Assembly (NCBI GenBank): GCA_022605425.2
Contig: CM061246.1
Coordinates: forward strand, 930,001 to 994,000
From: Hamiltosporidium tvaerminnensis
Taxonomy: Eukaryota > Microsporidia > Dubosqiidae
Length of the DNA stretch: 64,000 nt
Reading direction: 5' to 3'
The translations under genes were made by a program, and so were the position numbers. Shown piece by piece: positions 20,255-32,874 of the stretch (positions are counted from its first letter, which is position 1; each line of letters begins with the position of its first letter). The notes beneath the pieces are model-generated. The model did not search any database. It was not told the DNA's origin and saw nothing but the letters and a program-made list of their open reading frames with translations.

Positions 20255-23125
20255 ATGCAAGAACATTTACCACAGAAAATAGAAGAGCAAGTTGTTTCAA
20301 TATCATTAGAAGCTGCAAAAAATGAGCTTAGCGCTGTCGAGAAGGCAAAAGGATTACAGAATATTTATGGTGATAAAATCTTTCCTGTGTTTTATAAGTA
20401 CTTTTCTATCTCTTTCCTAAACCACCTATCATTACCGACTAATAAATATAAAGAATCTATAACTTCATATAATACAAGATCTAATTATGTTCAGCGTAGA
20501 AAAATCGATATACAGAATGATTTGAATAACCATGGAATCCATTATGCAGCTATAAAAAGAAAAAAAGAAAATACAGTTATTAAAATAAATAATAATGTAA
20601 GAGATGAAGATGATAAAGAAAAAAAGACGGATATAACAACTTCAAAAAATAATATAGATTCTAAGAATACTAATAATGATATCAAAACATATGGAAATGA
20701 ACATTCAAGTTATTCAAAGTGTTCAAAAAGCCGTAAAAAAGAAATTGAAAGGATTTTGAAAAGTAAGAAAAGGAAATGCTTAGAAGAAAAAAGTATAAAA
20801 TCAGATGAATTGACAAAACTAATGATTTCTTTGGAGGCTACTGTTGTTGAAAAACCCAATTTTTTATCAAATGAAAAATTATTTGAATTGATATCATCAC
20901 AATTAAAAACGAAGTATGAAATTTCAAGGAAAAAGTATAAACAAGAAAATGAAGATCCCAAAAGAATAAAAATTGTAGAACAAAGTAAAGTGGATTCTAT
21001 CAATGAAGATTTGGAAAAGAATTTGAAAATTAACTTTCCTGATTTGCTCTGTGAAAATATATTTTCTTTCAAAATTCCGAATCTTTCTCTTTTGCTTCTC
21101 GAATTTTCAAATGATATCAAAGAAACCTTTAAAGTTTTGATAAATATTGATTTTGAATTTTCTAAAAAAATTATAAAAAAATATTCTTTAGATGATGAAT
21201 GCCTATACAAATTCTTTCTTCAATTCAAAGATACTGACAATCTTGAGGAATATGTTGATTTAATCGATAAAAATTTTCTTTTAAAATATAATGGAACACT
21301 TAGATTTCCAATGAAATTAATACATCGAGTTTTTACAATGAATGGGAAAAATATTTCAGAAAATTTTATGGTAGAAATTTGGGATTTAATTAAGAATTTA
21401 AAGATTGGAGAAAGGTTCAAATTATATAATAGTTTAAGGATTATTGATAACGATGCTTCTGTAAATACAAGAAAATTTTTAAAAAGACTGTGTATGGATA
21501 ATATTGAATTCATTTCTAAAAAATTGATAGATTTATGTGCCTCTTCACCTTTCAGTGTAATTGATGAAATATTTAAATCATTCATTACTTTCAACTCATT
21601 GATACCCTTATATATTGAGTTGATTAAATGTATGAAAGAATATTTCATTGATTTTTTTCATTTCTATATTTTAGAATTATTAAATAATTCTGATTATGAA
21701 AATTTTGAGTGTTATGATGCAAGTGAAGAAATGGATTTGTTTAGTTTGGAACGTAAAAATATTTATCAAGATATTGACAATGATTCTAGTCTTAATATTG
21801 CTGATATTAAAAAGTGTGGTGCAGAAAATGGACAGAATGAAAATATAAAGACACTTAATCAATCCAATACTAGTATTCATAAAAGTAAAAAAGTAGTTGA
21901 AAATAATGAATTCAAAAAAATATATACAAACGGAGAGTATTATCAATGGTTTACCAACTTATGTTTCTTCCTGAGAAGCTTTTCCGATTTAATCGACAGA
22001 AAATTATTCTTAGAATATTCTTCGACGATGTTAGCTCAAAAAAAATATTTATTCCTTCCATTAGTTGAGGCTCTGTTATTTAGTTACAATATAAATGAAA
22101 ATAAAGGTGACACAAAATATAAACCAAATTGTGGGAGTAAAACTGAAAATTATATTGTGAGCAATTCTGAAAATAATAACGAATACATTGAAAATAAACT
22201 TGGAATATGTGTTAGTAGTGGAATTACAGATATTTTTAAGGTAAAAAAACTTTCTTTGAAGTGTAAAACCGATATGTGTAGCCGATATATAATGATTTGG
22301 AATAAAATTACAGGAGGTGATTTTTTCGAAGAGAGGATCAAAGATATATTAATGAAAAAAATTGAATTTCAAACTATAAAGTATCTTATTCCTTATGAAA
22401 TAGAAATGATTACCAAATTTCTATCAGAAATCCAAATTAAAGAAATTTTATCCGGAATAAAAGAGTGTGATTCCAAAAAATATCATGAAATAAGGAACCA
22501 AATAATTTTTATTGATAATATTGAAACAAAATATTTAATAGGCCATGATTGGGTTCTTAATTTTATAAAAAAATACGAAAAATCAACAAGGGAAGACTTG
22601 AGAGTCCTGGCCAATAGTTGTTACGCAAAGCTATTGGTGAAAGAAAAAAGATTTAAAGCGGAAATTGAGGCTAATGAATCGGTAATCACGCCCAAGGGAA
22701 ACACTTCCTACATTAGTGATTCCGATTCAGTTCCAGCAAAGAATTTACGAAAGAATTCTAGTTCATCAGAAGAAGGAGAACTTAGGAAGTGGGACGAGGA
22801 AGAAAATAAGCTTGCTAGAAAACCTGAAAATATAATTGCAAGGCCAGATACTCGAAAATTTGAAAGGGATAGTAAACCATATGAGCATTCTATAGGTGAT
22901 AGATATAAATACAGATATCAATCTGAACAATCAACCTATAGAAGTGGTTTTGGCGATTCGAAAAGTGTATATTCAAGAAATTCGTACAGTTACAAAAGAA
23001 GATATGATGATGATTGTTATAGATATAAAAATACAAGGGGTGATGATTTTTACGGTAAAAATAGATCAGGCGATAGAAACATTTCAGATGATTCAAGTGA
23101 ATATTCGTATAAAAAACGAAGATAA
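20255..23125 (+). CDS. THO2: THO complex subunit 2 (THO2/THOC2-like)
   Basis: Scaffold subunit of THO, the core of TREX, which couples transcription elongation to mRNP packaging and export in the nucleus. The 956-residue protein is shorter than yeast or animal THO2. Segments matching THOC2 in order: VEIWDLIKNLKIGERFKLY (about 374-392, cf. EEIW..L...P...R..LY), then RKFLKRLCMDNI and LCASSPFSVIDEI (cf. K.ImKRLTKEN..., lshsNP...fD.I), YYQWFTNLCFFLRSF, and KKYHEIRNQIIFID with EKSTREDLRVLANSCYAKL (about 745-800). Residues about 60-230 are a divergent, Lys/Asn-rich insert. The last 135 residues are Ser/Arg/Tyr/Asp-rich (RYKYRY, SYKRRYDDD, EYSYKKRR), like the nucleic-acid-binding THO2 tail. I weighed the splicing factor CWC22 and rejected it. 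The assignment rests on remembered family patterns. Confidence 0.78.
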   Translation: MQEHLPQKIEEQVVSISLEAAKNELSAVEKAKGLQNIYGDKIFPVFYKYFSISFLNHLSLPTNKYKESITSYNTRSNYVQRRKIDIQNDLNNHGIHYAAIKRKKENTVIKINNNVRDEDDKEKKTDITTSKNNIDSKNTNNDIKTYGNEHSSYSKCSKSRKKEIERILKSKKRKCLEEKSIKSDELTKLMISLEATVVEKPNFLSNEKLFELISSQLKTKYEISRKKYKQENEDPKRIKIVEQSKVDSINEDLEKNLKINFPDLLCENIFSFKIPNLSLLLLEFSNDIKETFKVLINIDFEFSKKIIKKYSLDDECLYKFFLQFKDTDNLEEYVDLIDKNFLLKYNGTLRFPMKLIHRVFTMNGKNISENFMVEIWDLIKNLKIGERFKLYNSLRIIDNDASVNTRKFLKRLCMDNIEFISKKLIDLCASSPFSVIDEIFKSFITFNSLIPLYIELIKCMKEYFIDFFHFYILELLNNSDYENFECYDASEEMDLFSLERKNIYQDIDNDSSLNIADIKKCGAENGQNENIKTLNQSNTSIHKSKKVVENNEFKKIYTNGEYYQWFTNLCFFLRSFSDLIDRKLFLEYSSTMLAQKKYLFLPLVEALLFSYNINENKGDTKYKPNCGSKTENYIVSNSENNNEYIENKLGICVSSGITDIFKVKKLSLKCKTDMCSRYIMIWNKITGGDFFEERIKDILMKKIEFQTIKYLIPYEIEMITKFLSEIQIKEILSGIKECDSKKYHEIRNQIIFIDNIETKYLIGHDWVLNFIKKYEKSTREDLRVLANSCYAKLLVKEKRFKAEIEANESVITPKGNTSYISDSDSVPAKNLRKNSSSSEEGELRKWDEEENKLARKPENIIARPDTRKFERDSKPYEHSIGDRYKYRYQSEQSTYRSGFGDSKSVYSRNSYSYKRRYDDDCYRYKNTRGDDFYGKNRSGDRNISDDSSEYSYKKRR

Positions 23126-26100
23126 AATTCTAAATAAATTTCATTTGTAAATATTTATTCTAATTTCTTGCTTGAGAACAGTAAATTGTAATTCTTTGGA
23201 ATTTACAATAAGATTATGGGTACATCTTATAGAATTTATTTTGATTTATACTTTCAAAAATAAATAAATAAAAACGGGGAAGTAAAAATTAAATTAAAAT
23301 TTTGTTTGCTTAAAAAATTTTACTTACTTATTCTCTAGTTTATAGTATTTAAAGTAAGCATTTCAGTGATTTTTAATTTATTTGAAAAAGCATTGAATGA
23401 TTCAATTTTACTTTAATTATAACATTTTATTGAAGTTTTAATTAATAAATTGGTTTCTAATATATATATCCTTCAAATTATTGATGCAAATTATATATAA
23501 AGATGTAAAAATGTATGATAATTTAGTAGAAAGAAGTTTTTTTGAAATAGTTTAGCCTAAAATATATCTTAAATATTGAAAGATATTTTAAAAAATTAAT
23601 TAATACTTCAGACACTTTGTACAATTAAGCTTCTATCCGGCAATCTAGTATATTTTTAAAAAAAATTTCCACCCTCTCATAAATACGCACTTTAAGCAAT
23701 AAAAAGAAGTCAAAAATCCGAGATATAATTAAATAAATATAATTTAAAGATTACAAAGACCTATAATTTTTATTATTATTATAAATTCAATATTATTTAA
23801 ATTCTGAAAAAATATAACGCTGAAGATAATTTGAATGTTTCAAAAAGATAAAATCAAAATTCTATTGAATATAAGAGTCAATTGGTTGTTTTCTGATTTG
23901 ACTATATTATGTAGGGCATAATTACATTTAAAGAAATATTTTATGTTGTTTGATGTGTGAAAATATTTTAAGAATATTAATTTTGGCTTTTAATTTTACT
24001 GTTTTTTCTTTCTTCAATAAATTTATTGCAAATTTGGAAAAAATCATACCAAATTAAATTTCTCTTTATTATAATATTATGAACCTCTCTCAATAAAATT
24101 AATGTACATTAGAAAGAAGCTTTACTTTGTATAAAATTCGAACCCAAACTCCACTTCAATAGTATTCTTACGAAACAAACATTTTTATGTTCATCTAAGA
24201 CTAAAATAGGAATATTTCATTTAAACGCAACTAACATATCCCGATCAAATTATAAGCGCAATTATGTTCCCAATATCAGAATAGTGTTCGTAGCCTATTG
24301 ATGAAGAAAAATTATATTATTTTATTATAACTCTTTAAATAATTTGATAATTGGGCGATTGTTATTACAGACTTATATTAATAAATAAATTTTTAGACTT
24401 CGACAGTATTCCACACGTTTCGTTTCATTTGTCATAGTTTATGTTTTCTATCATTTGCTTTTATAATATACTTTTGCTCGGCTATATATTCTTCAAATCT
24501 TTAAATCGCTTATACCTTTAAATGAATTTTTCTATTTGCATATAATTACAGCTAAATTAGAGTATTTCAAACATGAACAGCGGGCATATTTCAAAATGAT
24601 ATTTTCTTTCTAAATCCGATTCCTAACTTTTTTGATTTACTATCCTAGAGATTTTATTTCTTGAAGATTATCAATGATCATCAAATCTATGCTTCGATAT
24701 GGAACAATAATCTTGCTTTATATAGTAAAATTTGTGCTTTCGATTATAATATTATCATAAGATATTTTAAATGAATTGTTTCGGAAGTGAATCGTCAATA
24801 TTATATTAATCCAGAACTAAACTATAAGACTTGGTTTTTGATAAAAATAGACGCAAATAAATTCTAAAGGGGGTTTGTTACCTATGATAGTTCTATGTTA
24901 TATAATACATTGGTTTTAAAACTACAACCGATGCAATTAAACTTACATGTCATTTTAAATTTTAATACCAGTATTAAATTTGCTAACAAATTTTTATAAA
25001 CATTCAAACGAGAAATAATTCTTATATGTCTTTGAAACCTGTACATACATTATTTTTAAGGTAAAAAAGCACATATATACCCCATTGATTTATTATGAAA
25101 GCTGATTAGACCAAACATTGCATCTCTAAATCAAACAAATTAAATTATTTGACGTCTTTTAGTCAAATATAATAATTTACACAACTTTGTTATCATACTG
25201 ATCTGTTCCCAGCTTCTTTATACAACAAAACATGTCAGTGGTGAGTTTATATCTCTCTTAGTTGATTTATTAAAAAGACAAACAGATTTACTACTATTTC
25301 TCTAGATATGAGCTTTCATGTAATTTTTGATTATTTGCTTGAATAAATAAACAAATAGGCCATTTAATAACCAATTAATTGCATAAAATCCAAAGTAAAA
25401 ATTTCGTTCAAATAATTTAAATCTGTACAAAATTTGTTTAATTAAGTTTGATTTTAAATATATTTCTTATCTAAGTAAGACTTTCTTCATAGTCAGAAAT
25501 TAAAAATGAAAAATATATGTCTATTTCGTATTATACTGAGTTCATATTTCTTACAGCTTCGAAATGTGCTAAAAATCATTGTTTAATATAGATAAATTTA
25601 AATTATATGAACTTAAATGAGTAATTAAGATATTTGTGGACAGTTGTAAATATCAATTTTTGATATCATAAATACAATTTCTTTTAGTTATTTTCTAATT
25701 TGTTAGCCAGAAAAGGTATTTAATGCTGTAAAATTGGAGGAAAAATTATATTTAGTATCATATCATGTCCTGCTTTAACATCTTGGGTCTCATTTTAAAC
25801 CATAATTATAAAGTTTAATTTTTTTACAATTATTCATAAACACAAGTCGAAGACAATAAAAAGAAATAGAATTTTTACGAGGTTTGATTAATCAAAAATA
25901 CATTTTAATTTTCATATCAAATTTTTTATAATCCTAAATTTTAAAATATTTTTTTGCAATTAAAGTTATAGGAAAATTACCTTTTCAACCTTAAATTAAT
26001 TTTAATAAATTGTTATTACGATGTTCTTTCCACGATATTTCTTTTAGTATTTATTTTTTTTATATTTTGGTATGAAATGTCACTACAAAATTTTACTTAT

Positions 26101-27310
26101 AAGTATTAATTTCTAGTTTTTCTGGGCTTTATTTTATGTCTTGTCTTGTTTTCACATATATTCGCTGGTTTTATAATAGGTAAGATTCCGATATTATTGA
26201 TATATAATTAAATCACATATCCTCGTTATGTTAGATTGATGAGGTTTAATAAATTGCTAACTATTAATTACCATATGTTTACAATAATATTATTAGTATA
26301 AATTCCATCTATAGATATAAATACATTTTACACAATTTTTTTTTTTTATTTTTATAAAGAGTTATATCTGTCCCAGAACATTTTTAGGGGGAATATGTAA
26401 TCATAAAATGTACCTTTCTAAGACAAGTGATTTAAATACACCATGTTTATATTTTTGTTAACCTTTAAAAGCATTTGACAATCTCTTATTATACTATCTT
26501 AGGGTTTTTTCAGTTTTTACCCAGATGTTTTTAGAATCCGCTTATATTACAAAAAAAACAGGAAGTTTCCTATTATTTCGATTTAGATATTCGAGTTTGG
26601 ACAAAGTTCTACTAGCGAATATTTATTTGAAATAAATCGTTGGCAAAATTTTTTACTCTCTTACAAATAATTGCAAATAAAAGCTTAATCAAAATCTAGT
26701 GGTGTTTAAATCTAATAAATAAAGTAAACATGAAGGAGTTAATTTATATTTTTTTACCAGTTAAACCCTATCACTTTTATTAAGCTGAATAACATAGAAT
26801 TTCTAATACATTTTGTATTTTTTAAGGTTTGCAGTCTAAATTTAGTTATTTTGCGGTATTTAGGTTCCTTTTATACTTTATTCCAATTTTATTCTGATAA
26901 TGAAATCGTTTTTTTCCTATTTTGGATATAAAATTTTATATTTAAAGTTTGATGATTATTTTTCGCTTTCCTTTATGCCCCTCATGTTCATTACGCCCCG
27001 CCTATTATTTCCTAAACACTCCACTTTTATTTTCAATTATTTAGACCCCGTTATATTCTTATACTTCTTGTTACCCCTCATATTTTCTATTTATTCATCT
27101 TATGAGCCCCTGGACTAAAACATGAAGTATTTTTTTAAAATATAATTGAAGTCAAAGAAAAAAAGGCTTTTAAACTAATGATTATATTTTTTCCTCTAAA
27201 AATATTTATCGTTGGAATTTTAAAAATAAAACCATTTCCTTTTATGTTAGCATTTCTTATTTTAAAAATAACACATAGTTTTAAAAAAAAGAAAAGAAAG
27301 ATCAAATCCT
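23126..27310. other. Gene desert, AT-rich
   Basis: About 4.2 kb without a supported gene. A C-rich stretch at 26,970-27,115 gives a 72-codon hydrophobic plus-strand frame (26900-27118) without a recognisable domain. No transposon motif could be read here. Confidence 0.4.
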
Positions 27311-27319
27311 TTATTACGC

Positions 27320-28440
27320 TTTTCTAAACAGTTCTTTTTTCGGCATTAACGTTTTCTAATTCTATCATATTACCAATAAAAATATTTGTTACTGTAAAGA
27401 CAGAATCATCATAAAAATAATCAAACGGTGTGCGTTTAGTCTTTGTATTTATACGTAAATCTTTTTTTATCAAAACCATATTACGATTAAAGAGATTTCT
27501 TATTATTTTATTTGAATCTTTACTTTCTATGATTCTTTTTTGATATTTTTCAAAATGTTTACTTACTTCTGTATCATTTTCTATATTCTTATCAATCTCA
27601 GAAGCAGTAGTTGTTGAGGTTTAAGAAAGATATCGAGAATCATCTACTTCGTTATAAATTTCAGGCGGAATCTCTAAATTCTGATGTGTATATTTATCAT
27701 GGTTATTTGAAGTTAATACCCCAGAACTAATTCTGTCGAAAAATACTAAATCATCATATATTTCCTAAATCATTATACTACCAGAAAGAGGATTATTAAA
27801 TCTAAGTTGATCGAAGAAGAGGTGAAATTGTGATTCATTTGAGGCCCTATGTATTGTTCTATTACAAGCCTATATAGCATCACTATAAAAATCAATCCAC
27901 CTGTTCGAACCAGGAAGATATAACTTTTTTTTGCCAAGCATCTTTATATTGTTCGATTCATCCATAAAACTCGTACCCGGGCTTTTGTATTACGTAGTTT
28001 CCATGCATAATTTGAATCTTAAGTGTAGTTAAGTATATTTCCAGCTATTCATTTTTAAATTATTTTCCATTACCAGATTAAATAGCTATTGTAATACCGA
28101 AATTTTCAAATATAAATTTAAATAAATCTCTTACAAACTGTGAAGTCTTGTGTATTATCTTAAAACTCCAGAGATGCTTTTTATAAGTGTAGATTAAGTT
28201 TAAAATTTAACAATACTCATTATTTTGATCAGCGTATCTTCTATGATCTACAAAAAAATCATGTTTTTTGTAATATTGTTTATATAAATTAGCTGGTTTT
28301 TTTACAAAATTTAATCTACTACATGCTTCATATGCTTTTAAACATTGACGTAAGTCTGTCTTGGGAATTCCATGGTATTTTTGTAGAATCAAAGGAATAA
28401 TTTTATTAATTCAAACAATGTGGTACAGAAAGTTCTGTCT
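27320..28440 (-). pseudogene. Retroviral-type integrase relic, family 2
   Basis: The minus strand reads, nearly in one frame but with several stops, as an integrase. It starts with a zinc-region segment 'KYHGIPKTDLRQCLKAYEAC', then 'DHRRYADQNNEYC' leading into the core, 'HLWSFKIIHKTSQFVRDL', 'FENFGITIAI' followed by a degraded SDNGKEF-like site (SGNGK-stop-F), 'QKKLYLPGSNRWIDFY', 'CNRTIHRASNESQFHLFF' and a C-terminal tail ending near 'RTPFDYFYDDSVFTV'. At least five in-frame stops are present, and the second catalytic Asp appears as Gly. It differs from the family at 4.6-6.2 kb. The longest open piece is 28207-28392. It is a dead DNA- or LTR-type transposon. Confidence 0.6.
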
Positions 28441-30439
28441 CGGTTATATATTTAATCGACCCAGTTCAACCTCAAAAACAACCTTCGGAATTTATTCGCG
28501 ACCTTTGAAGCAAAGATCATATCCAAGCATTATAAATTGATTTAACCTCCTTCTAAAAGTCTTTTAGCTTGTTGGTGTAATTTCTAGATACTATCCGGTC
28601 TTCAAAAATATCGTTTTCTTCCTTGTTTTGGCAAATTAAAATTCTTGGCATTCTGTCTACAATATTTTTTGCTATTAGTAAAATAAAAAGTATAAAAAGT
28701 GAATGAAGAATTTTATAATTCTTAAAAATTTATTCATTCCTAAGAGTTATTTGCTCGAAATTTTCTCCCTTATAACAAGTAGTTGCACTTTAAAACGTTT
28801 ATTCAATCTATAATATCAAACAATAGCAAGCCGTAAAGTTTTACATTGAGATTATTTGAATATATATTGCCTGTTGATCGTTTGAATTTAAGGACAAAAA
28901 CTCGGCCGTATAATATGGAAATCACACTGGAACAATAGATGGCGGAGTAAATACGAAATAACCCGGAAAATATAGCATAGGAAATCAAATACAAATAACA
29001 TATGTCCACTATGAATAAATGGGATTATTAATATATAAAGGCGTACTGGAAATAAAGAGGTGCTTTATGGACCATGACATTAAATATTCTAGGAAGTGAA
29101 TCGCAATATACATAAATTAAACTTAAATTTTCTCTCTAATTATTTATTTTAATATGTTTGATATCTGTTGCAAATAACCATAGAATAGCCGGTTAACCTA
29201 GGTTTTATTTCGAAATTTTTTACTGAATATTAAACCAAAATTTATATGAATAGTTCATCTACAATAAATATCGTATAGAATACTTTGAAATATTAACCTC
29301 CAAGTAAGTGAAAATAAATTCAATTTAGAGTTATAGCTGAAAAAGAATATTTTAGCTTCTTTGATATCTCATTCCCATCTTATTATTTGCCATGGTATAT
29401 GCATCCTCTTCTTTCCTAGTTATTTTTATAAAATCATATTCTTTCACATTGTTTTTTTAATAACAAACATTTTTAAGCAGTTAATGTTATAAAACTATTT
29501 TTATTTCTATTTAAATAATTATAAATTTTTTTATCTAGTAGTTAGAATATAACATTTGTACAATGCATCTTTTTATAATATCTTTACAATTTCGTTTTTA
29601 TTCATTCATCATATCAATAAATTTCTCGAAATTTTTATAGGAACATCCTTCGAACGTTTGATCTCTGATTTTATAATTTTGTTTTTGAAGCTAAATAAAT
29701 TATACTAGATCAGTAAATGCTCTCAAGATGAGATTACAATTTTTTAAGGGTATGCTTCATATAGTCTGGTGGTTATATAAAAGAGCAATCGATATTATTT
29801 CTTATCTAATAGGATTAAACTTATTAAATTTTACCTAGGTATTTTTTTTCTAAATATTTTGTCTGATTTAGTTTTTCTACGACAATAACTTATAGAGTAT
29901 AATTTGTAGTTAAAATAAAATTTATTATCGGAATTTAAAAATCAATTCTGTCCTAAATTGGCATAATTATTAGGATATAATGAGTTAAAATTGCTTCAAC
30001 AGCGAAATACAAGAAAAACTGAATAAGTATGTAAGAAGAATTGTCTTGTGAATTCTTCATAAACATATTTAAGAGGCAAAATATATATTAAGTATATTCT
30101 TTGATTCGAGCAAAAAATATAGTCATACCAATGTATTTTCATTCGTTTTATATCCCAAGGTGGAGATAAGAAACCCGAATTAAAAGAATTTCTGCTTGGT
30201 AATAAGTCAATAGAAATTTTTGAAGATCTTAGTTTTGATTAGAGTGAAGTATAAATCAAGCTGGATCCATAAACCGACTCCTTATAACACGGAGGTTAAC
30301 AAATTAAAACAAGCAAATGCGAAAACCTCATTTGTTGATCCTTGACACCGATAGGTAAAATAAGACTGCAATAAGTAAGTAAGTATTGACACTACACGTA
30401 TTGAATCGACTAAATTTGAGAATACAGATGGTTACAGAT
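28441..30439. other. AT-rich region, possible further transposon debris
   Basis: Mixed-composition stretches at 28,440-28,640 and 28,800-29,000 suggest decayed coding sequence upstream of the integrase relic, but no motif can be named. The rest is AT-rich without features. Confidence 0.35.
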
Positions 30440-32690
30440 AAAGTACACATATGTGATGGTTTAGTAAAGAGATTAAATCTTGAATGATGATGTGAAATAA
30501 ATTTCTTGCATTTAATATCGTGCGGCAAAGTCTCTCTAGTTCTGCTACCAGTTTATCTATACTTCTTTCAACAACTGTCCTGTTGAGATTCCTCTACTAT
30601 CTTCTATTACTCTAAATTATTTCTAATTTCACATTCTTTCGAAAAAATTAGCAGTATATTTACAACACGGATAATTTGTAGCCGATCGCTTTTTGTTGAT
30701 CTCAAATCATATGTTGTTTAGAAATCTTTCTATTCCCTTATTCATCTGTCTAATTTTTGTTCATCTTTGGCAACAGGGTTTATATCATCAATAAACAAAA
30801 AATTATTGGTAAGAGTGATAAAACCTTCGTTTATATTGTCACTTTAGTAAATTTTTTTATTCACTTTAGACTTTATAGATCAATACACAAAACAGACACC
30901 AAAGGTGACAGATTATTTTTCCGAACAATCCTTTTATTAATCTTGCTCATAATTTTTTCAGGCCCCACTGATATATCAATTTTCTATTTTGATACAATTA
31001 CCTTAATAAATTTTAGGATCCAATCAGATAAATAAAAAGTTTTCGACTCATTGAAACAAATAAGTAGGATCAATTGAATTATAAGTTTTTATGACTTCAA
31101 TCCACATTTCCTTAAGATTATGCTCGTATTCTTTAAGGTGCAACAATCAATAAAACCAGTTCATTCGCTTCTTGCACCCTCTAACCGCTCCTAACTGATT
31201 ATCTGAAACTTAATCTCGTCTTTTCACCTCAAGCTGCACCACCAGCGTAACACATTTTCTTGTCAGCTTATACAAGTTTGCCTTACGGGTAATTAGCCTG
31301 TAACCAGAACCAGTCTTTGGTGTAATTTTGGCATAAGATAAGTAAGTCCACAATAATACCATTCGGCTGTGGCGTACCTTCTAAACATATAACTTTCACA
31401 ATATCATAAAGTTATTTGTGAAGAATCGTACGTTTCTTGATGTGGTAATTGCAAGCACCATAAATTCCAGCGACTTTTCGGTTGGGCATTCAGTTGATAA
31501 CATTTACAAACTCTTCAAGGAAGGCAATGTGATCTGATGAGTACAGGCACGACTGATATCAAGTAGTCATTATACGTAACATATTTATCATTTTTATTCC
31601 ACATTGAGTTCAAAATTTCATAATTTTGTCATATTGATCACATTCTCGGATTCAAAGCGCCCAAAGCAACCTCCATAAAATCGACCTCGAAATATCTCAA
31701 ACATACGATTCTCTTTTTGGAATTGCTTCTTACTTTCAAACATCGAAATTTTTTTGTGCAGACATATTAAAAGGCATTGTTCTTAACTAAAACCTTAGAA
31801 CGATCAGTTAAATTGCTAAAGTTTCAATTAAACATTTGCAGGATTTTCTTAAGGTTTTAAGCTTCTATAGTGAAGATCTTTTCCGATTTTCAGGCCTTCT
31901 AAAGAAGCTCTTTGGTGTGTAATAGCTTAGAAATTTTACTCTCTATATTTTCCTTCCAACCGAATCTAGCAATATTTTTGCGTGTTACCTCGTCATAGCA
32001 TTCCTGGGCCGCCTGGAGAATTCGAGCTGCATCATTAACATTATTAGACAGAGGATAGTTACATAATTCCTCGTGATCTGATTAATGAGGTGCAAAACTT
32101 TTTCCATCAACCAATTTACTTGAGTTTTCTAGTTGAGCCACTACATCTCCAATTTCCTCCTACGTGAGTTCCTTGGTTTTACACAATAACTTTTTTCTGG
32201 TTAATTATAGTGTATTATAAGTTAAAGAACATGGCTCGGTGAGAAAAATTGCGATTCTACGTCCCACTTCATTCTCTTCTTGCCTTGTTTTCATTTCTGC
32301 CTTATTTAGTGTTATATTTTTTAACATATCGATCTAATGGGCAGCTAAATTTCTCATTATTGTACCTCCAAATTACAGGCAGCCATTATTAGCCTTATTT
32401 CAAATATATTTTGATACTTCTATAATACCAGATATAAGAAATGACTGCTCTGTATCCGTGACAGATTCAAGCATCGAATGCAATAAAATCATTCGGTTTC
32501 GTTCTGGAATGGAAGCTGTATTAAGGTTTTTCGTGATATTAAATGGTTTCTTGCAGACGAATCGGAACGGGAAGACGAGGATATGGTGTCAAGCGAGTAG
32601 ACTGGCAAGTATTGCTCGATCTATTGGGTGTTATTGTGGATGCTTTTCTGGATGGGCCTCCTGGTGATTGTTTCTACATCTAAATCTCAC
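30440..32690 (-). mobile_element. RLE-type LINE, old copy E lacking its 3' third
   Basis: The minus strand aligns with copy C from its 5' coding region (about 32,600) through the RT domain to just past the thumb region (about 30,450). Landmarks on the plus strand are 'TTTCTTGCATTTAAT', 'GATTCCTCTACTATCTTCTATTA', 'TTTTTTCAGGCCCCACTGATAT' and 'TAATAAATTTTAGGATCCAATCAG'. The CCHC and endonuclease portions and the family 3' terminus are missing. Many substitutions, stops and indels make it old and inactive. Loss of the 3' side, not the 5' side, points to later deletion rather than abortive reverse transcription. Confidence 0.78.
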
Positions 32691-32874
32691 ACTTTTTTCT
32701 CTCTTATACTAGTTTCCAAGTTTTCAGCCTTTCTTGGTTCATTTTTTATATTTTTGCTGTCAGGTTTTTTTTTCTAATTATTTTTTTATTAATTTAAAAT
32801 AACGAATAGTATTTTAAGATTTTTCTTTTTTTAATTAAAAAAAAACTTGCCCTGAAAATGAATCTTAAATATTA

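Noticed and set aside
20255-23125. CWC22 or another SR-type splicing factor for the 956-residue protein
   Set aside because: The Ser/Arg tail suggested it, but there are no MIF4G/MA3 landmarks, while several ordered segments match THOC2.
24121-24160. tRNA-like GGTTCGAA-type loop on the minus strand
   Set aside because: The flanking bases do not form a T-stem and no acceptor or anticodon stem pairs; no tRNA was identified by eye anywhere in the window.
26900-27118. 72-codon hydrophobic ORF
   Set aside because: C-rich low-complexity sequence without any domain and isolated in a gene desert.
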